This document shows, piece after piece, positions 23,415 through 35,100 of a stretch of 64,000 bases of DNA. Source of the DNA: Omphalotus guepiniiformis (taxonomy: Eukaryota > Basidiomycota > Agaricomycetes > Agaricales > Omphalotaceae); contig JAQOOI010000025.1 in assembly GCA_028554645.1 (NCBI GenBank), positions 55,889 through 119,888 of the forward strand, written 5' to 3'. The notes below the pieces were generated by a model. The model made no database searches. It saw nothing but the letters and a program-made list of their open reading frames with translations, and was not told the DNA's origin. Position 1 is the first letter of the stretch, and each line of letters begins with the position of its first letter. The position numbers and the translations under genes were made by a program.

Positions 23415-25022
23415 ACGCCTAGAATATGTTGTCTTCATATATACAGAGTCTCGGACCGCTTCACTTCGGGCCGCCACTCGCAGATGTTGAGCTACCTTTA
23501 TTAACTTCTTTCTTTCTCGCGTTCTCAACCAGGTTTGTTTTTATAGCTTTCCCATGTCTGATATATTTTCCCTGTTACTAGCTTTCGTTTTAGTGTATGA
23601 GTATAGTAACGTGTATGAATATACATGTGCATTTAAGTATACACATCTTTGGATGTACATGACAGGCACCAGACAGTATGTAGTTGGTGTCCGACGGCTG
23701 GCGAAAATGTCCACATCAAAATTCAATGAATAGTTGCGATGCGGTGTAGTGCGGCCATGCCTTTAGTAATGCTTGAAATGTGTAACAAGACTAGGAGACA
23801 GTTGATATCCACATAGCGAAAACTGGGGACAGACAGTGACAGTACTTGCAAGTGGTGCTGCAGAAAATATGGGATACTGGAATACTTCACATGGCAACGT
23901 GTGTTTATAGCAACATCATGGGGTTGATCCTATGCTTCTCCAGCGAGGTTGACGGCGTCCGAGCGAATCTAGTCGTCCAGTCCAGACGTATACTTTCATA
24001 TCTAACGGAAGACGAAGAACCTCGCAAATGTCTGTGCCATGCACTATGGAACCTTGCTATAGGCGCAAGTCAGCCCAATAACAATAGAGACACGGAGTGT
24101 CCTGAAGTTACGCCATCAAGAAGGTTTCACGACCTGAAATCTGGCTTAGCCGAGAGAGCTGATGATCTCGAGACCTCTGAGGTATAACCTGGTGTCCCAG
24201 TTGTAGCAGTGACGCCGACGTTGAATTGAAGGTGCTTTCCCAAGACTCAAGGTGGAGTACCTGAGGTATAGGTACTCGGAATAGATGACATACACCGCCG
24301 AGAGAAAGTAAACGTACTTAGCTGTCAGTTACAGGCCCAACGATGCTTACGAGCACTTTGGACTACATAGTAAAGGCAAACATCGAGCTGTATCGTAAGG
24401 TACCCCGGTCCCAATGAAACGTATCCAAGACGGTGCCGAACAGACGTCCAGCGCAACTTCAAGTTCGTGTTGACCGAAGTTTAATTTCGCTGAAATTAAT
24501 TCGACAGAAACAATGATCTTCACCTGCAGGATGCCACAGTAATTAAGGGTTCAAGCAAGCAAACGAAGAGGCCCAGGCCTAGGTCGTCATACCAAGGGCC
24601 ACCTGCTGGATAGGAACTGCAGCTAGTGCACCAGTCCTGGAAAATTTCAGAGGAAATTCTAAATGCGAGAGAAACAAAATATATCAAACCCTAAATTAAA
24701 ACGACACCAAGCAATCGGCCTGTCAGCTTTCAGCGATGAATTTTCTTAGGTAGAAGAGGTGAACAAAATGACAGTGAGCAAGTTCAGCAAATCTCCCTTC
24801 ATTCACGCGAAAGAGATTGAGAAATGGATAGCTGTATGCGTTGACAATGAAGTGAACAAACCCTTTGATAGGAAAGGTCGCTAAGAAAAGAGCAATTGGT
24901 CGCTAAGGCGGTTTTTCCTGAAGGCACGTGCTTTGGTTGAAGCGTTAGTGACCAGTCACTGCTTTCAGTTCTTTTATTCATCTTACTCATCGTTCTCCAT
25001 CGTTCTCGACGTCCTGCTCGAT
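23415..25022. other. Long intergenic region with one doubtful ORF
   Basis: About 1.6 kb. A 113-codon open frame at 23846-24187 (+) has no recognisable domain and no conserved-looking segment; I do not call it a gene. The last few hundred bases must hold the Kin4-like promoter. Confidence 0.4.
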
Positions 25023-28000
25023 ATGTCGGCGTCAACGAGTCTTCAAATTCCAGCGGCGGAATCTTCGCCTGGTCCTTCTCGCCAGCAGTACTCGTCTACA
25101 TCATCTAGACCAGTCTCTGTGAGCGTGCACTCTCCATCAGCAACATCACCGTCGGCGACTTCGAGGAAGCAGCGAGCATCGCACACCGTTGTCTCTTCAA
25201 CGGGGCAACAGCAATCTCACCAGAATAGCTCCGGCGGTGGCCACCGCGGCCAGGAAGACAACAACCCACCCTACACTGATGTTTACAACCATCCTGCAGC
25301 TGTCGCTTATGCCTCTGCCCATCCAAGACGAACTATCCCGAAATTCGGGCCTTATTTATTACTGCAGACTCTCGGTGAAGGAGAGTTCGGCAAGGTGAAG
25401 CTTGGACTGCACAGTCAGTGGGGAGAGGAAGTCGCTGTCAAGCTCATCAGGCGTGGTAACGTGGACAGCGCGGTTCGCATGTCCAAAGTCGAGCGTGAAA
25501 TCGAGGTGTTAAGAGTACGTGTTGTCTTTTCTCTCTCAAGTTCTATCCTCTTTGTACCCCCTGTGGTTCGTTCGTATCGCTACCACATTGAATGTACTAC
25601 GGATGTTGGCTGCCACCGCGACAACTACCTTGGCCATTTTTTCCCAGCCATCCTCATTCTCCACAATCTAGTGCTGAACAATGCCCGATATTGATTTCAT
25701 TCCTGATAATAGACTCTTAAACATCCCAATATCGTCCGTTTATACGACGTTATCGAAACGGACAAGTACATAGGAATCATCATCGAATATGCTTCAGGAG
25801 GAGAACTTTTCGACCACATTCTTGCTCACCGCTATCTTCGTGAGAAAGACGCTGCAAAATTGTTCTCTCAGCTCATCTCTGGCGTATGGTATATACATCA
25901 AAAGAAAATCGTTCATCGAGATCTCAAACTCGAGAACCTCCTGCTCGACCGGCACCGCAATGTCATTATCACTGATTTTGGGTTCGCGAACCGCTTCGAG
26001 CACCGCGCTGATGATCTAATGCAAACGTCGTGCGGATCCCCTTGTTACGCAGCCCCAGAACTCGTTATCAGTGAAGGTCTCTATGTCGGGAGTGCTGTCG
26101 ATATCTGGAGCTGTGGAGTCATCTTATATGCTATGCTTGCAGGTTATCTGCCCTTCGATGACGATCCCGCAAATCCTGACGGTGACAACATCAATCTCTT
26201 GTACAAATATATCGTCAGCACTCCCCTTTCCTTCCCCGACTATATTTCAGACTCGGCTAGAGACCTTCTCTCCATGATGCTCGTGCCCGATCCTAGCAGG
26301 CGTGCGAGTTTAGAAAACATTATGCGACACCCCTGGTTGGCGGCGTATGATGTTACGCCCTTAGATCCTTCCACCAGGGTACCTACCGCATTTGGTCGCA
26401 CTGTCGAGGAACTGGAGCGAGCGGCTATGGATCAACATCACCAGAAGAGGCTTGCATACCAGAGGCAAATGAAGGCCGCAGCTGCAGTTCCTCCTGGCGC
26501 TGATAGAGCTACACGCAGCCAGAGTCACCGTCCAGAGACCTACGCCAATGGCAGTGCCCCAGGGTCTGCCTCCGTTGGTCCGAGCACCAGGAGCCAATCA
26601 ATTGAACCAGCGGCTTTCTACGAAACCTCGACCGATTACACTACGATGCATTCTGTTCTACCGGCTACCTCTCCGCCCACCAGCGGTGGACGTGGGCCTA
26701 AGAGCAGCTACGGGATGGACATTGATGATCCATTTGCTGCTCCTCCTGGCACGCATTCCAGCATGCTCACAACTCCTACCGTATTAGAAACCCCTGCCGA
26801 TAAGAAGAAAGCTAGTGTCGATCGACCACATACAGTCCAGGTCGAGTATGATGGTTCTCGTGGTGGTTCCCGCAGAGAAAGAGAGCGAGAACGTGGTGTG
26901 GCTGAGGAAAGCCGTGAGAGGACGAAGCACAAGGAGCGTTCACGGTCTCCAGGTCACCGACAGGGAAGCTCTCATGCTCATATTCCCCCTTCTTCCAGCC
27001 CTGTTCAAGAGAGAAGACAGCCCTCTCAAACCAGTGTCACTATCAAGCCACTTCCTCCCTCACCCGCTCCGGCCAATACCCCTGCATCTCCTTCTCGCAG
27101 GGACCGCGAGCGTCCAAAAGATCGTGGTGAGCGATCGCCGAAATCATCCACTGGACCTGGTGCTTCCCGCAGTAACAGTATTCCCACCCCGGCTACTACT
27201 ACTCCATCAGCCGCACCCGAACCACCGAGTATCACGCTTGCTAGCCCACCTGATACACCCATTCAATTTGCGTCCCCTACGCGCTCCGCGCATACTAATA
27301 CAGACAAGGATACGCAAAAGAGCGGATCGCAGAGCTCTTCTGGGAGCAAGCACAAGAGAGGTGCCTCGTCAGGTGATCGTCTGGCGAAGCTATTTGGGTC
27401 GGAAGGTTCCTCGGTGTCCGAAAGTAATCCGCCGTCATCTCCGGCCAACACCTCTGGCTCTCTCTTGTCACCAGTTGCGGCAAGTGAGAAGGATAGCAGT
27501 TCCGCCCCTTCGAACGGCAAGAAGAGTCGACGCAACACGCTCACCGTTATGGTTGAGCCGTTCAAGAGCACTATCAAGGGCAAGAAGGGACGGATGTCTT
27601 CGACGCCGGTATCAGCTGTCGATATGAATCTAGAAGGCGGCGATGAGGAGAAAAGAGGAAGGGACGCGACTCCTCAGCCGCGCAGTGCGATTCAAGCCAC
27701 GTCGCCTGCTATGGATAGTGGTGCGGATGTGTATTCTACACCCAGGGGAAGAAGTGCGGGGCTGCAGGCCTCGACAAACAAGGCTATCAAGGTAATGCAG
27801 TGGTTCAGGAACAAGAGCAAGGCGAGAGATTCTGTTGGAGTTGGTATAGATACGCCAGAAGAAGAGGAGAAGGTCACAACCAGAGCTATGACGCCGACCC
27901 AGAATAAATATAGCAAAAAGAATGCGGCATCCACGAGCACTGTCAACCAGACCAATGCTGCTTCTCCTGCGGTGGAAACTCCACCTGTGCAACTCTCAAC

Positions 28001-28918
28001 GATCGCAACTCCTCGCTCGTCTAGCCGGTCTTCTGCCCACCCGCAACGCACGCCCTCGTCTACTACAGAGGCGTCGACTGCTACGCCTAGCTTTGTCGCT
28101 AGATTCAGGAACTCTGTTACTGTGGGAGGAAGCAACGGAAGCAGTGAGAAACACCACGCGAAAGCCGCCCCAGGGCAATTGCGTGTACACCATGGCGCTG
28201 TTGACCAGTCGACGGTGACTACGCGGCCTCCTCCGGAAGTGATGAAGCACATCCAGGATGTGCTGATAGGCATGGGGGTTGAGGTGCAAATTGAGAGCGA
28301 GTTCAAGTTCCGCTGTATTAGAATCAAGAAACGAAGAGCACCCAGTTCAACGGGAAGTGTGGGTTTTATGGGTGGAAGTGGTAATGGACTAGCCGCATTC
28401 ACTATGGTTGGAAGTGCTGCTTCTAATGGGGTAGGTCTCTCGCTATACATGTCCTGTTGTTTCTCACAAGTTTTCATTGGTGTGATGTGATTTTCTAGGT
28501 TGATAGACGCGGACTACCCGTTCCTTCGCATGCATCATTCTCCAGTTCAGGTGGCATGCTCCGTGGTCTGCTTATGCGTAGACAATCTTCACAAGTTTCC
28601 TCCGGAGTTGGGTCCACGTACGACGACGATCTTCCCAGCGCTAGCGTTATTGTCGGTGAACCTGGATCGATAACTGAGCCGCTATATGGCGACACTTTCG
28701 AAGACGTTGGGGACGAAGTCAAATTTTCTGTAGAGTTGACTAGATTGAGTGGATTGACTGACATGTACAGTGTTGATATCAGGCGTTTGAAGGGTAACTT
28801 AAGAAGCTATAAATTCTTGTATGATACTATTAGAGTGTGAGTCGTTTGTCGTCACTCGCGGTGTACCCTTCACGATGCTAACCAAATATTCCTTAGGCGC
28901 GCTGATCTTCAATCGTGA
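25023..28918 (+). CDS. Kin4/Snf1-type Ser/Thr kinase with KA1 domain
   Basis: Four exons close in frame to 1189 residues: 25023-25514, 25713-28430, 28499-28836 and 28897-28918. After a Ser-rich N-terminus the kinase domain spans about 118-400: GEGEFGKVKLG (P-loop), VAVKLIRR (Lys), VHRDLKLENLLL (HRD) and TDFGFANRF (DFG). The activation loop is TSCGSPCYAAPE and ADDLMQTSCGSPC points to the Kin4/Kin1/Snf1 clade. An insert before the C-lobe (DDDPANPDGDNINLLY) is typical of Kin4-like fungal kinases. A long, Ser/Pro-rich disordered region (about 420-1010) precedes a KA1 domain (PPPEVMKHIQDVLIGMG ... FSVELTRLSGLTDMYSVDI) that binds acidic phospholipids. In yeast Kin4 acts in the spindle position checkpoint; the same role here is inferred. 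The last exon is only 22 nt. Confidence 0.85.
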
Positions 28919-29582
28919 GTCAATGAAAAAGGCGACGCATCTCTCGCTCTTTTAACCTTGACACGATTACATATTATAATATTCCCTGCCCAACGACTCG
29001 GTTCCCAAAAGCCCACCATTCTACTATGCTTCCTGTGTCTTTTTATCCTGTCCTCTTTTGCTGTCTCATTGTTCTGGCTTCCCACGTCAACCCGCATCGG
29101 TTATCGTTTCGTCGTATACTCGCCTTTTCCCAATTTTGTTTTTGTTCTTACAGTTACCCATTCTCATACCCCCTCAATCCAACCCTTTAATAAATTAATC
29201 TGTTTAGTTCCTTCTCTTCTATCTCGTCCTACTCTTAGTTGCCCGGCTGTTCAATACACTGTTCCTGTCTCCATCACTCTGCGTCCTCTGCCTATTCTGA
29301 AGAATCCGTCGGATTTATATCTGTTTTATCTTCTATCTGTTTCGTCTTCCAATCCACTAATCCATTGAACGATCGTCTACTTTCTATGCAGTTATGATGT
29401 ATCTCTCGTTTCGTGAACAATTTGATGTATATATAGTTCTGAAGTTGGCAGCGTACACACGAAGTTTGAGATTCAACTATATGTACATTGGTATGATACC
29501 ATAACTCAACAAAATACAATGCTACAATAATTCGAAGTTATTATAAAACCCTTGCACAACCACACTTTCATAAAAACCTTTT
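28919..29582. other. Intergenic region, convergent 3' ends
   Basis: Pyrimidine-rich, about 660 bp between the ends of the Kin4-like and Ish1/Msc1 genes. Open frames here are low-complexity (for example at 28958-29368) and are not supported as genes. Confidence 0.45.
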
Positions 29583-31327
29583 TCAAAGCTCAGACTGAGC
29601 TTTCTGCGCCTTATCGTACGCTTTTCCTTTCTTCTCCTCATACTGTGACTCAGCCTTTTTCCCAACATGCTCCGCCTTCTCATATGCCTGGCCCTTCTTT
29701 TCCTCATACTGTGACTCCACCTTTTTCCCGGCTTGCTCCGCCTTTCCCTCAACATCACTATACTTCCCACTCAACAATTCCCAAACTCTGAGCAAACTAT
29801 CCTCCGCAGCCTCGATATTGTTATTCGTAATATCTCGGATAGACTGGAAGAGTGCTTCAGCACGACCAGTAGACTGAACCCAACGTGCGCGTGTTTCCTC
29901 TGTAAAAAAGAAAGAAAGCAGGGATCAAAATTAGGCGAAATCACGAATCGAACATTCGCCACTTACGGAGGAGCCCTTGACGCGTTGTAGGCAGATATTT
30001 GTCGCTAACACCATTCTCACGGAGATATGCACGCAGACGTGCATCTGGCCATGTAAGATATGACGCAGTACGTTCAGCTACATTAGTGTACCTGCCAATA
30101 CGTTAGACAATATACAAAACACGATACGAAAACGTCTTACTTATCATTCATCAACTTCACCAACTCATCCCGCTTGGCTTGTGCATCCGATTTCATATAT
30201 CCATTATCAATCAACCATTGTCGAATCTGAGAATCTGACCATCCAGTCCAAGCTGTGTCGCGAGCGTTGCTATAATTGTCCCTAAAAAAGTCAAGGCCAA
30301 CAAGTCCACATCAACTCGCAAACACAAGTCAGAAAATTCCCCTTACCCAACAAGTTTGATCATTTTCTCCCGCTTCATCTGAGCATCACTTTTGATAAGG
30401 CTGTGGTCGACAAGCCATGATCTGAGCTGGCTGTCGCTCCAAGAATCCCAGACGTGATCGTTAGAAGAGTAGTAATACTGCTTCATGAGGTCGAGATAAT
30501 CATCTCGCTTTTTCTGCACGGAAGAACGATCATCTATTACTTTGTGATCCACGAGCCAATCACGCTGAGGAAATTTCAGAACGGAAAATCCAAGTTAAAC
30601 TCGTGAAACTCACCATGTAACTATCACTCCAAGCCATCCAGACCGGATCCGAAACTTTGGCATAAGCATTGCTCATCATAGCCAACATCTCCTGCCTCTT
30701 CTTCTCCGACTTCGTCTTCAATAACCCTTTTTGTTCAAGGTAGGAACGGAGCTGGTTATCATCCCAAGTGGAGTAAACATAGTCCCTGCTATCATCCAAA
30801 GCCCTCTGTGCATCCTTCGTGGCCATATTAGCGAAACTGGAAATAGACCGCGTAGCCTGAGTTTTTTTGTCGCCATGAATTGCCGAACTTGCAGCAGTGC
30901 TGGCAGACGAAGTAAACGAGCTAGCAGCGTCGGTATATGCGCGGTATCGATTCTTCGCAAGCAAGACCAATTCCTCTCGAGGGCCACTAGGCGCAACAAC
31001 ACCTTGCTCGAGGAGGAATTCTCTCAACCTAGATTCATCCCATGAATCGAAAGTGGTATCGCGCAAATTCGCGAAAGTTTTCTGAGCGTTGGAGTACTGA
31101 TCATACGTCCACGCAGAAGCGGTGTTCCAGTTCGATTTTACGAGGTCAACGAGCTCGGAGTGGGAGACCTGGTCCGAGGGAGTTGTGATCTGATGCTCGT
31201 CGAGCCACTGTTTGAGTTGAGTATTGTCCCAGGAGTTGTAAGCCGGGTCGTCAGAACCAAACCACGAACCGAACGCGCCAGGAGAGGCAGCAAACAGGAG
31301 AGATACGAGTAATATCGATGGTCGCAT
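29583..31327 (-). CDS. Ish1/Msc1-type stress-response protein with LEA-like tail
   Basis: Six or so exons; the first runs from the ATG at 31327 to about 30615. A signal-peptide-like N-terminus (MRPSILLVSLLFAASPGAFG) is followed by about seven copies of the Ish1 motif, each with a Trp and an L..WL or LR.YL core (NSWDNTQLKQWLDEH, DSWDESRLREFLLEQ, STWDDNQLRSYLEQK, DSWSDSQLRSWLVDH). The C-terminal 65 residues are a Lys/Glu/Ala-rich LEA-like region with a tandem repeat (GKKVESQYEEKKGQAYEK then GKKAESQYEEKKGKAYDK). S. pombe Ish1 sits at the nuclear envelope and yeast Msc1 affects meiotic recombination; both are stress-linked. A TATA box precedes the gene. Confidence 0.85.
29595..29745 (-). repeat. 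Tandem LEA-like coding repeat
   Basis: Within the last exon of the Ish1/Msc1 gene a unit of about 22 codons occurs twice and a half, with the shared core ESQYEEKKG..Y.KA. On the plus strand the DNA copies share CTTCTCCTCATACTGTGACT, so duplication is recent or under constraint. Confidence 0.7.
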
Positions 31328-31373
31328 AATAGAAGCAAAAGGTTAGAGACATGCCATTCACCACCCCAGTAGA

Positions 31374-31380
31374 TTATATA
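31374..31380 (-). promoter_or_regulatory. TATA box of the Ish1/Msc1 gene
   Basis: TATATAA on the minus strand, 47-53 nt upstream of the ATG at 31327, matches the spacing of the TATA box before the CsbD-like gene. Confidence 0.5.
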
Positions 31381-31643
31381 GCTGACTGTGACGTCAGCCG
31401 ATCTGGTTCAACCGCAGAATGACGACGTTGCGGCGTATGTCGTGGAGTTGCGTGACAGCGTTCTTCACGTGCGCGCGTCTGTGGCGTTCGCGACGCGTTG
31501 TCCCAAAAAGTAAATGGTGCTACCATTTTTGGGAGACAGAAAGCTCTAGCCGAGAGCTCTATGCAAGGTTCTCGGCGCTCTTCTGTAATCCATGCTACAT
31601 TGAACGACGATGAGTTCAACTGAACCCAGATCCACTCTTCTGC

Positions 31644-32149
31644 TTACAATCCATTAGGTGCTGAAAGTTTCACATCCATACCGCCGCCTTTGACAGACAA
31701 GAACGTCTTGTTCGCATAATTAGGATACTTCTCGTAGATATAGCCTCGAGAGTAGCTCGAGATTAACACTTCTCAGTTGGGAACGTAATACACCCCTGCA
31801 AGATAATCGACTCGAAGGTAAGAGAAGTGTGAAAGATGAAATAAGCAGGTAAATCCATACCTGTGTTCAAAAACATCTTGGTATCTGGAGGTAATGCATC
31901 GACACCTGCTATGAAAGATTCGAAAGCTTGTTCATCAGGTACAGCGGTGGGGACCCATCTTGTCAAAAGTTGGTCGTTTCAGCCACAGGTACAAGCACTG
32001 AGAACTCAAAAACGTCCGTCATCGTCATAGACCATGCTAGCGGAGGGAGAGTAAGTGAAAATGTCCTGTTGATATCAATTTGTTGCCGCCACTCGATCAG
32101 CGGTGATGCCAGAGGCTATACCGCCCAACTTGTTCGCTTTAGTCGCCAT
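31644..32149 (-). pseudogene. Truncated aldo-keto reductase (pyridoxal reductase-like) relic
   Basis: Read from 32149, short coding blocks are recognisable: MATKANKLGGIASG, then PTAVPDEQAFESFIAGVDAL, then PPDTKMFLNTG, and finally YEKYPNYANKTFLSVKGG ending at a stop at 31644. These match the N-terminal quarter of fungal pyridoxine 4-dehydrogenase-like aldo-keto reductases (PVPDEQ and LNSGEFYG regions). The blocks lie in different frames, and the rest of the roughly 340-residue barrel is absent. The segment after LNTG that should carry the catalytic Tyr (EFYG) is lost or scrambled. Confidence 0.6.
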
Positions 32150-35100
32150 CGTTGTCTGTAGTCGAAGTGTTTGAGAGTTTGAAGCCAATTGAGAGCAATG
32201 GAAGTTCGAGTGTAGAGACTGCTTGAGAGACCTCCTTATATCCTACTAAATTGCAGCTCTCGAAGTCCATGGTAAGGGCACACCAGCCAACCCAGAGATG
32301 ATATCGGAAGTCACCCGACTGAGCTCAGCCTGGAAGCGTACAATGCACTGAGTGTTCATCAGCCAACTGCGTACATGCTGAAGCTCTCGTCACGCAGATT
32401 TGGTGAAATACTTAAAGCAGGCCATCATGCATGGAAAAGATCTGACTAATTCGTTGAATTCACGAAGGAATCATTTAAGCGGGCACTCTCGTACCAAAAC
32501 ATACTCTTGACGTGCTCGTCAAATCCCGGTTATCGACCTCCTTCAATTTCAGTTGTGAACCAACGCTTAATCCACGGAGTTCTTGTATAACTTTGTTCAA
32601 GTGACCCCGCGGTGCGAATGAATTAAACATCTTAAGCAAATGTTTCCAGCCCTGTCTGGTACCTTGTTCTAATCAGTTTGACATTTATGAGAGAGGATTT
32701 GTGGGGTTGAAAATGAAGCGTTCATTGCGTAAGCCCTGAAGATCATCCGTCTTTTCTCTTTTCTCACGCCACTGACTCCTTGCCTGAATTTTGAAAGGAC
32801 CTGGACCTGGACTCGTCAGTTAACATAAATTCAAGACGTATGATAGTCATGATAGATAAGTGTGGCAACGATCTGGCGGGAAATGTCAGGTACGCCACGC
32901 AGTATGATCGTCTATACTAATATCCTACTATTTTAGATGTCTAGACTCGGCCTATTAGTCGTAGCTTCAACAGAAAAAAAAAACGACACGCAAAGGGTGT
33001 AGTTATTCGGACTATACATTCCTACATTACAGAATCTCTGCAATTAATAGTCCTGTCAAGCCAACGTGAATCCTGCACGTAAGCACCTGGCCCTCACTTC
33101 TTAGTGTGTTACTAGGTGTGCCGCGTTACTACACCACTTCCATCAGACGTAAACCCAGAGAAACCTTGGTCGCGTTGTTTTCGAGAAACTAAGACTGCTT
33201 TTGACTCGTTTTGGTACTTTTGAGCAAGTGCCAGACTGCCATTTGGTGCCACTATCCCAATGGGCAGTGGCGGACTTGCAAAAAGTTCAAACGATGGTGT
33301 AAACGGTAAGCGGGGCTCAGCCCTGAGTGCCACCTAGGTACGTACCAAACCGTTCTCTTCTCGAAAGGCTTTCATTTGAGTATTAGGAGAAAGCGTACGG
33401 GCGAATTTCAAAATGTACAGAGGCGGTCAGGCTCTTGACTCAAATGCGTAGGGTATCCATAAGGAGAAAGGAAATGTGAGTTCGAAGTCTTTGCGTCGGT
33501 CTAAGAACTGAGCTAGACTGATTCCTTTTCATGGGTAGCGCGAATTGGGTAACTATCGTAAACTGTGGTCTACATCGAGGCGATTCTTGGACTGGTTCCT
33601 CTACTGCTATGCAGTCTTACGGTCTTCTCGGTCTGCCGAACAGGCTTTCCAAAGACCGTGACTATATGGCCTGAGGATGAAAGGGGGGCCCGAGGGGATC
33701 CTCTTGTCCTTTACTTACTTACTTCTGCCAAAGTGGATGAGGAACAACTTCTGGCGGACTGGGCCAACAACCTGGTTTCTGGTCAGCCCTATTCACACAT
33801 TCCAACGTACACGCAATAGGGAGCGAGAGCTTGAATTAGAACGGGACTTTCCAAAACAATTGCGCTTCACGCTCCGACTTACTCCTCCTGGTTGAAATGC
33901 AGCGTACACGTCGAAACTGCTGAAAAGGAATCGATACTACCGAGGACGACTGGTCTATCTCGTGCTCCCGGGGACGCCGAAAACGTTGAAAACTTGGTTT
34001 TCACCTACTGCAACTCATCTCGGTATCAATTCCTGAGCAACTTACGATTATCCTTGGAGAAAGATATCGGTAATTGGCGCAAGTCTGACTTTGTGGTCCG
34101 TCGGAGTATGTATTTCGTTACACATAGTTCATCATGCAGTCTTTTCCTCGAGGTCTTCATTTTACATTTCAAATCGCGGTAGAACAGCTCCTACAATGCT
34201 CAGTAGTTAGGCAAATTCCGAAAGTCGATATGAGGAAACGTCATATTGTATCTAATATTTGTGTAAACGCCGATTCAACAAACGGACAACTCTCTAAGCT
34301 CATGGCCCGGGTTTCTTTCCGACTCATGATTTAATATCTTACTAGGGAGATTTCATGATTCGAGAAGATAACACGGAGATGACGGTAAACTTATAATTCA
34401 ACCTTGTATTAAAACATGCTACGCAGATACAAGGGTAGTTCCGAACGACGACATACATCATGGTATGTTCTATGTTTGAAATAAGGAGAACAATCACAAT
34501 GCAGTCCGGTCGCGTGCACAACACAGACACAGCGGCGCTCATCAGTCCGTTCCCAGGAAGTACTTCGCAGCCACGGACGACCATATGGATTCAATGAAAA
34601 GCGTAGTGCTCCGACAAACGATGCATGAAACACTTTCATACAGCACTAGTCATGGCAGAGTTCAGTGCTATCCGCACTTCTGCTTTCAAGACTTTACTTG
34701 CTCCCATTACCCCCTGCAATTTTGTCGAGCAGGTATGACGACGGAAATCAACCTTCCGCTACGATCGTACCGAATAGCATTGTGGGTCCATCATTCAGCC
34801 TTAACTTGTGTGCATGAGATCATTCCCCGGTGGTGGCAGTCTGACTTGAAGCCATACAACATTGATCTTGCCCGGGACACGAGAGACACCGTAAAGTCAT
34901 GAATCAGTACAATGTTATGTACCTTCATATACGAGGGACCTGAACTATTGAGGTACCATGCACCATGATGTGGAGAACCCATAACATGCTTCAGAATCAG
35001 CGAATAGAATGACTCGACCGTTAACAATTGACCGCACCTTGGCTCCAGGAACCAAGAAAGAATCACCGAGGGCAAAAGACTGACTGAATCGTCGTCGAAT

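Noticed and set aside
27692..28477. 261-codon minus-strand frame opposite the Kin4-like gene
   Set aside because: It is the mirror of a low-complexity Ser/Pro/Ala-rich coding region and has no family-like segment.
30731..31085. Plus-strand frames opposite the Ish1/Msc1 gene
   Set aside because: Shadows of the well-supported minus-strand exon.
33565..33819. 84-codon plus frame with a hydrophobic start
   Set aside because: No domain, no splice partner and no support from either flank.
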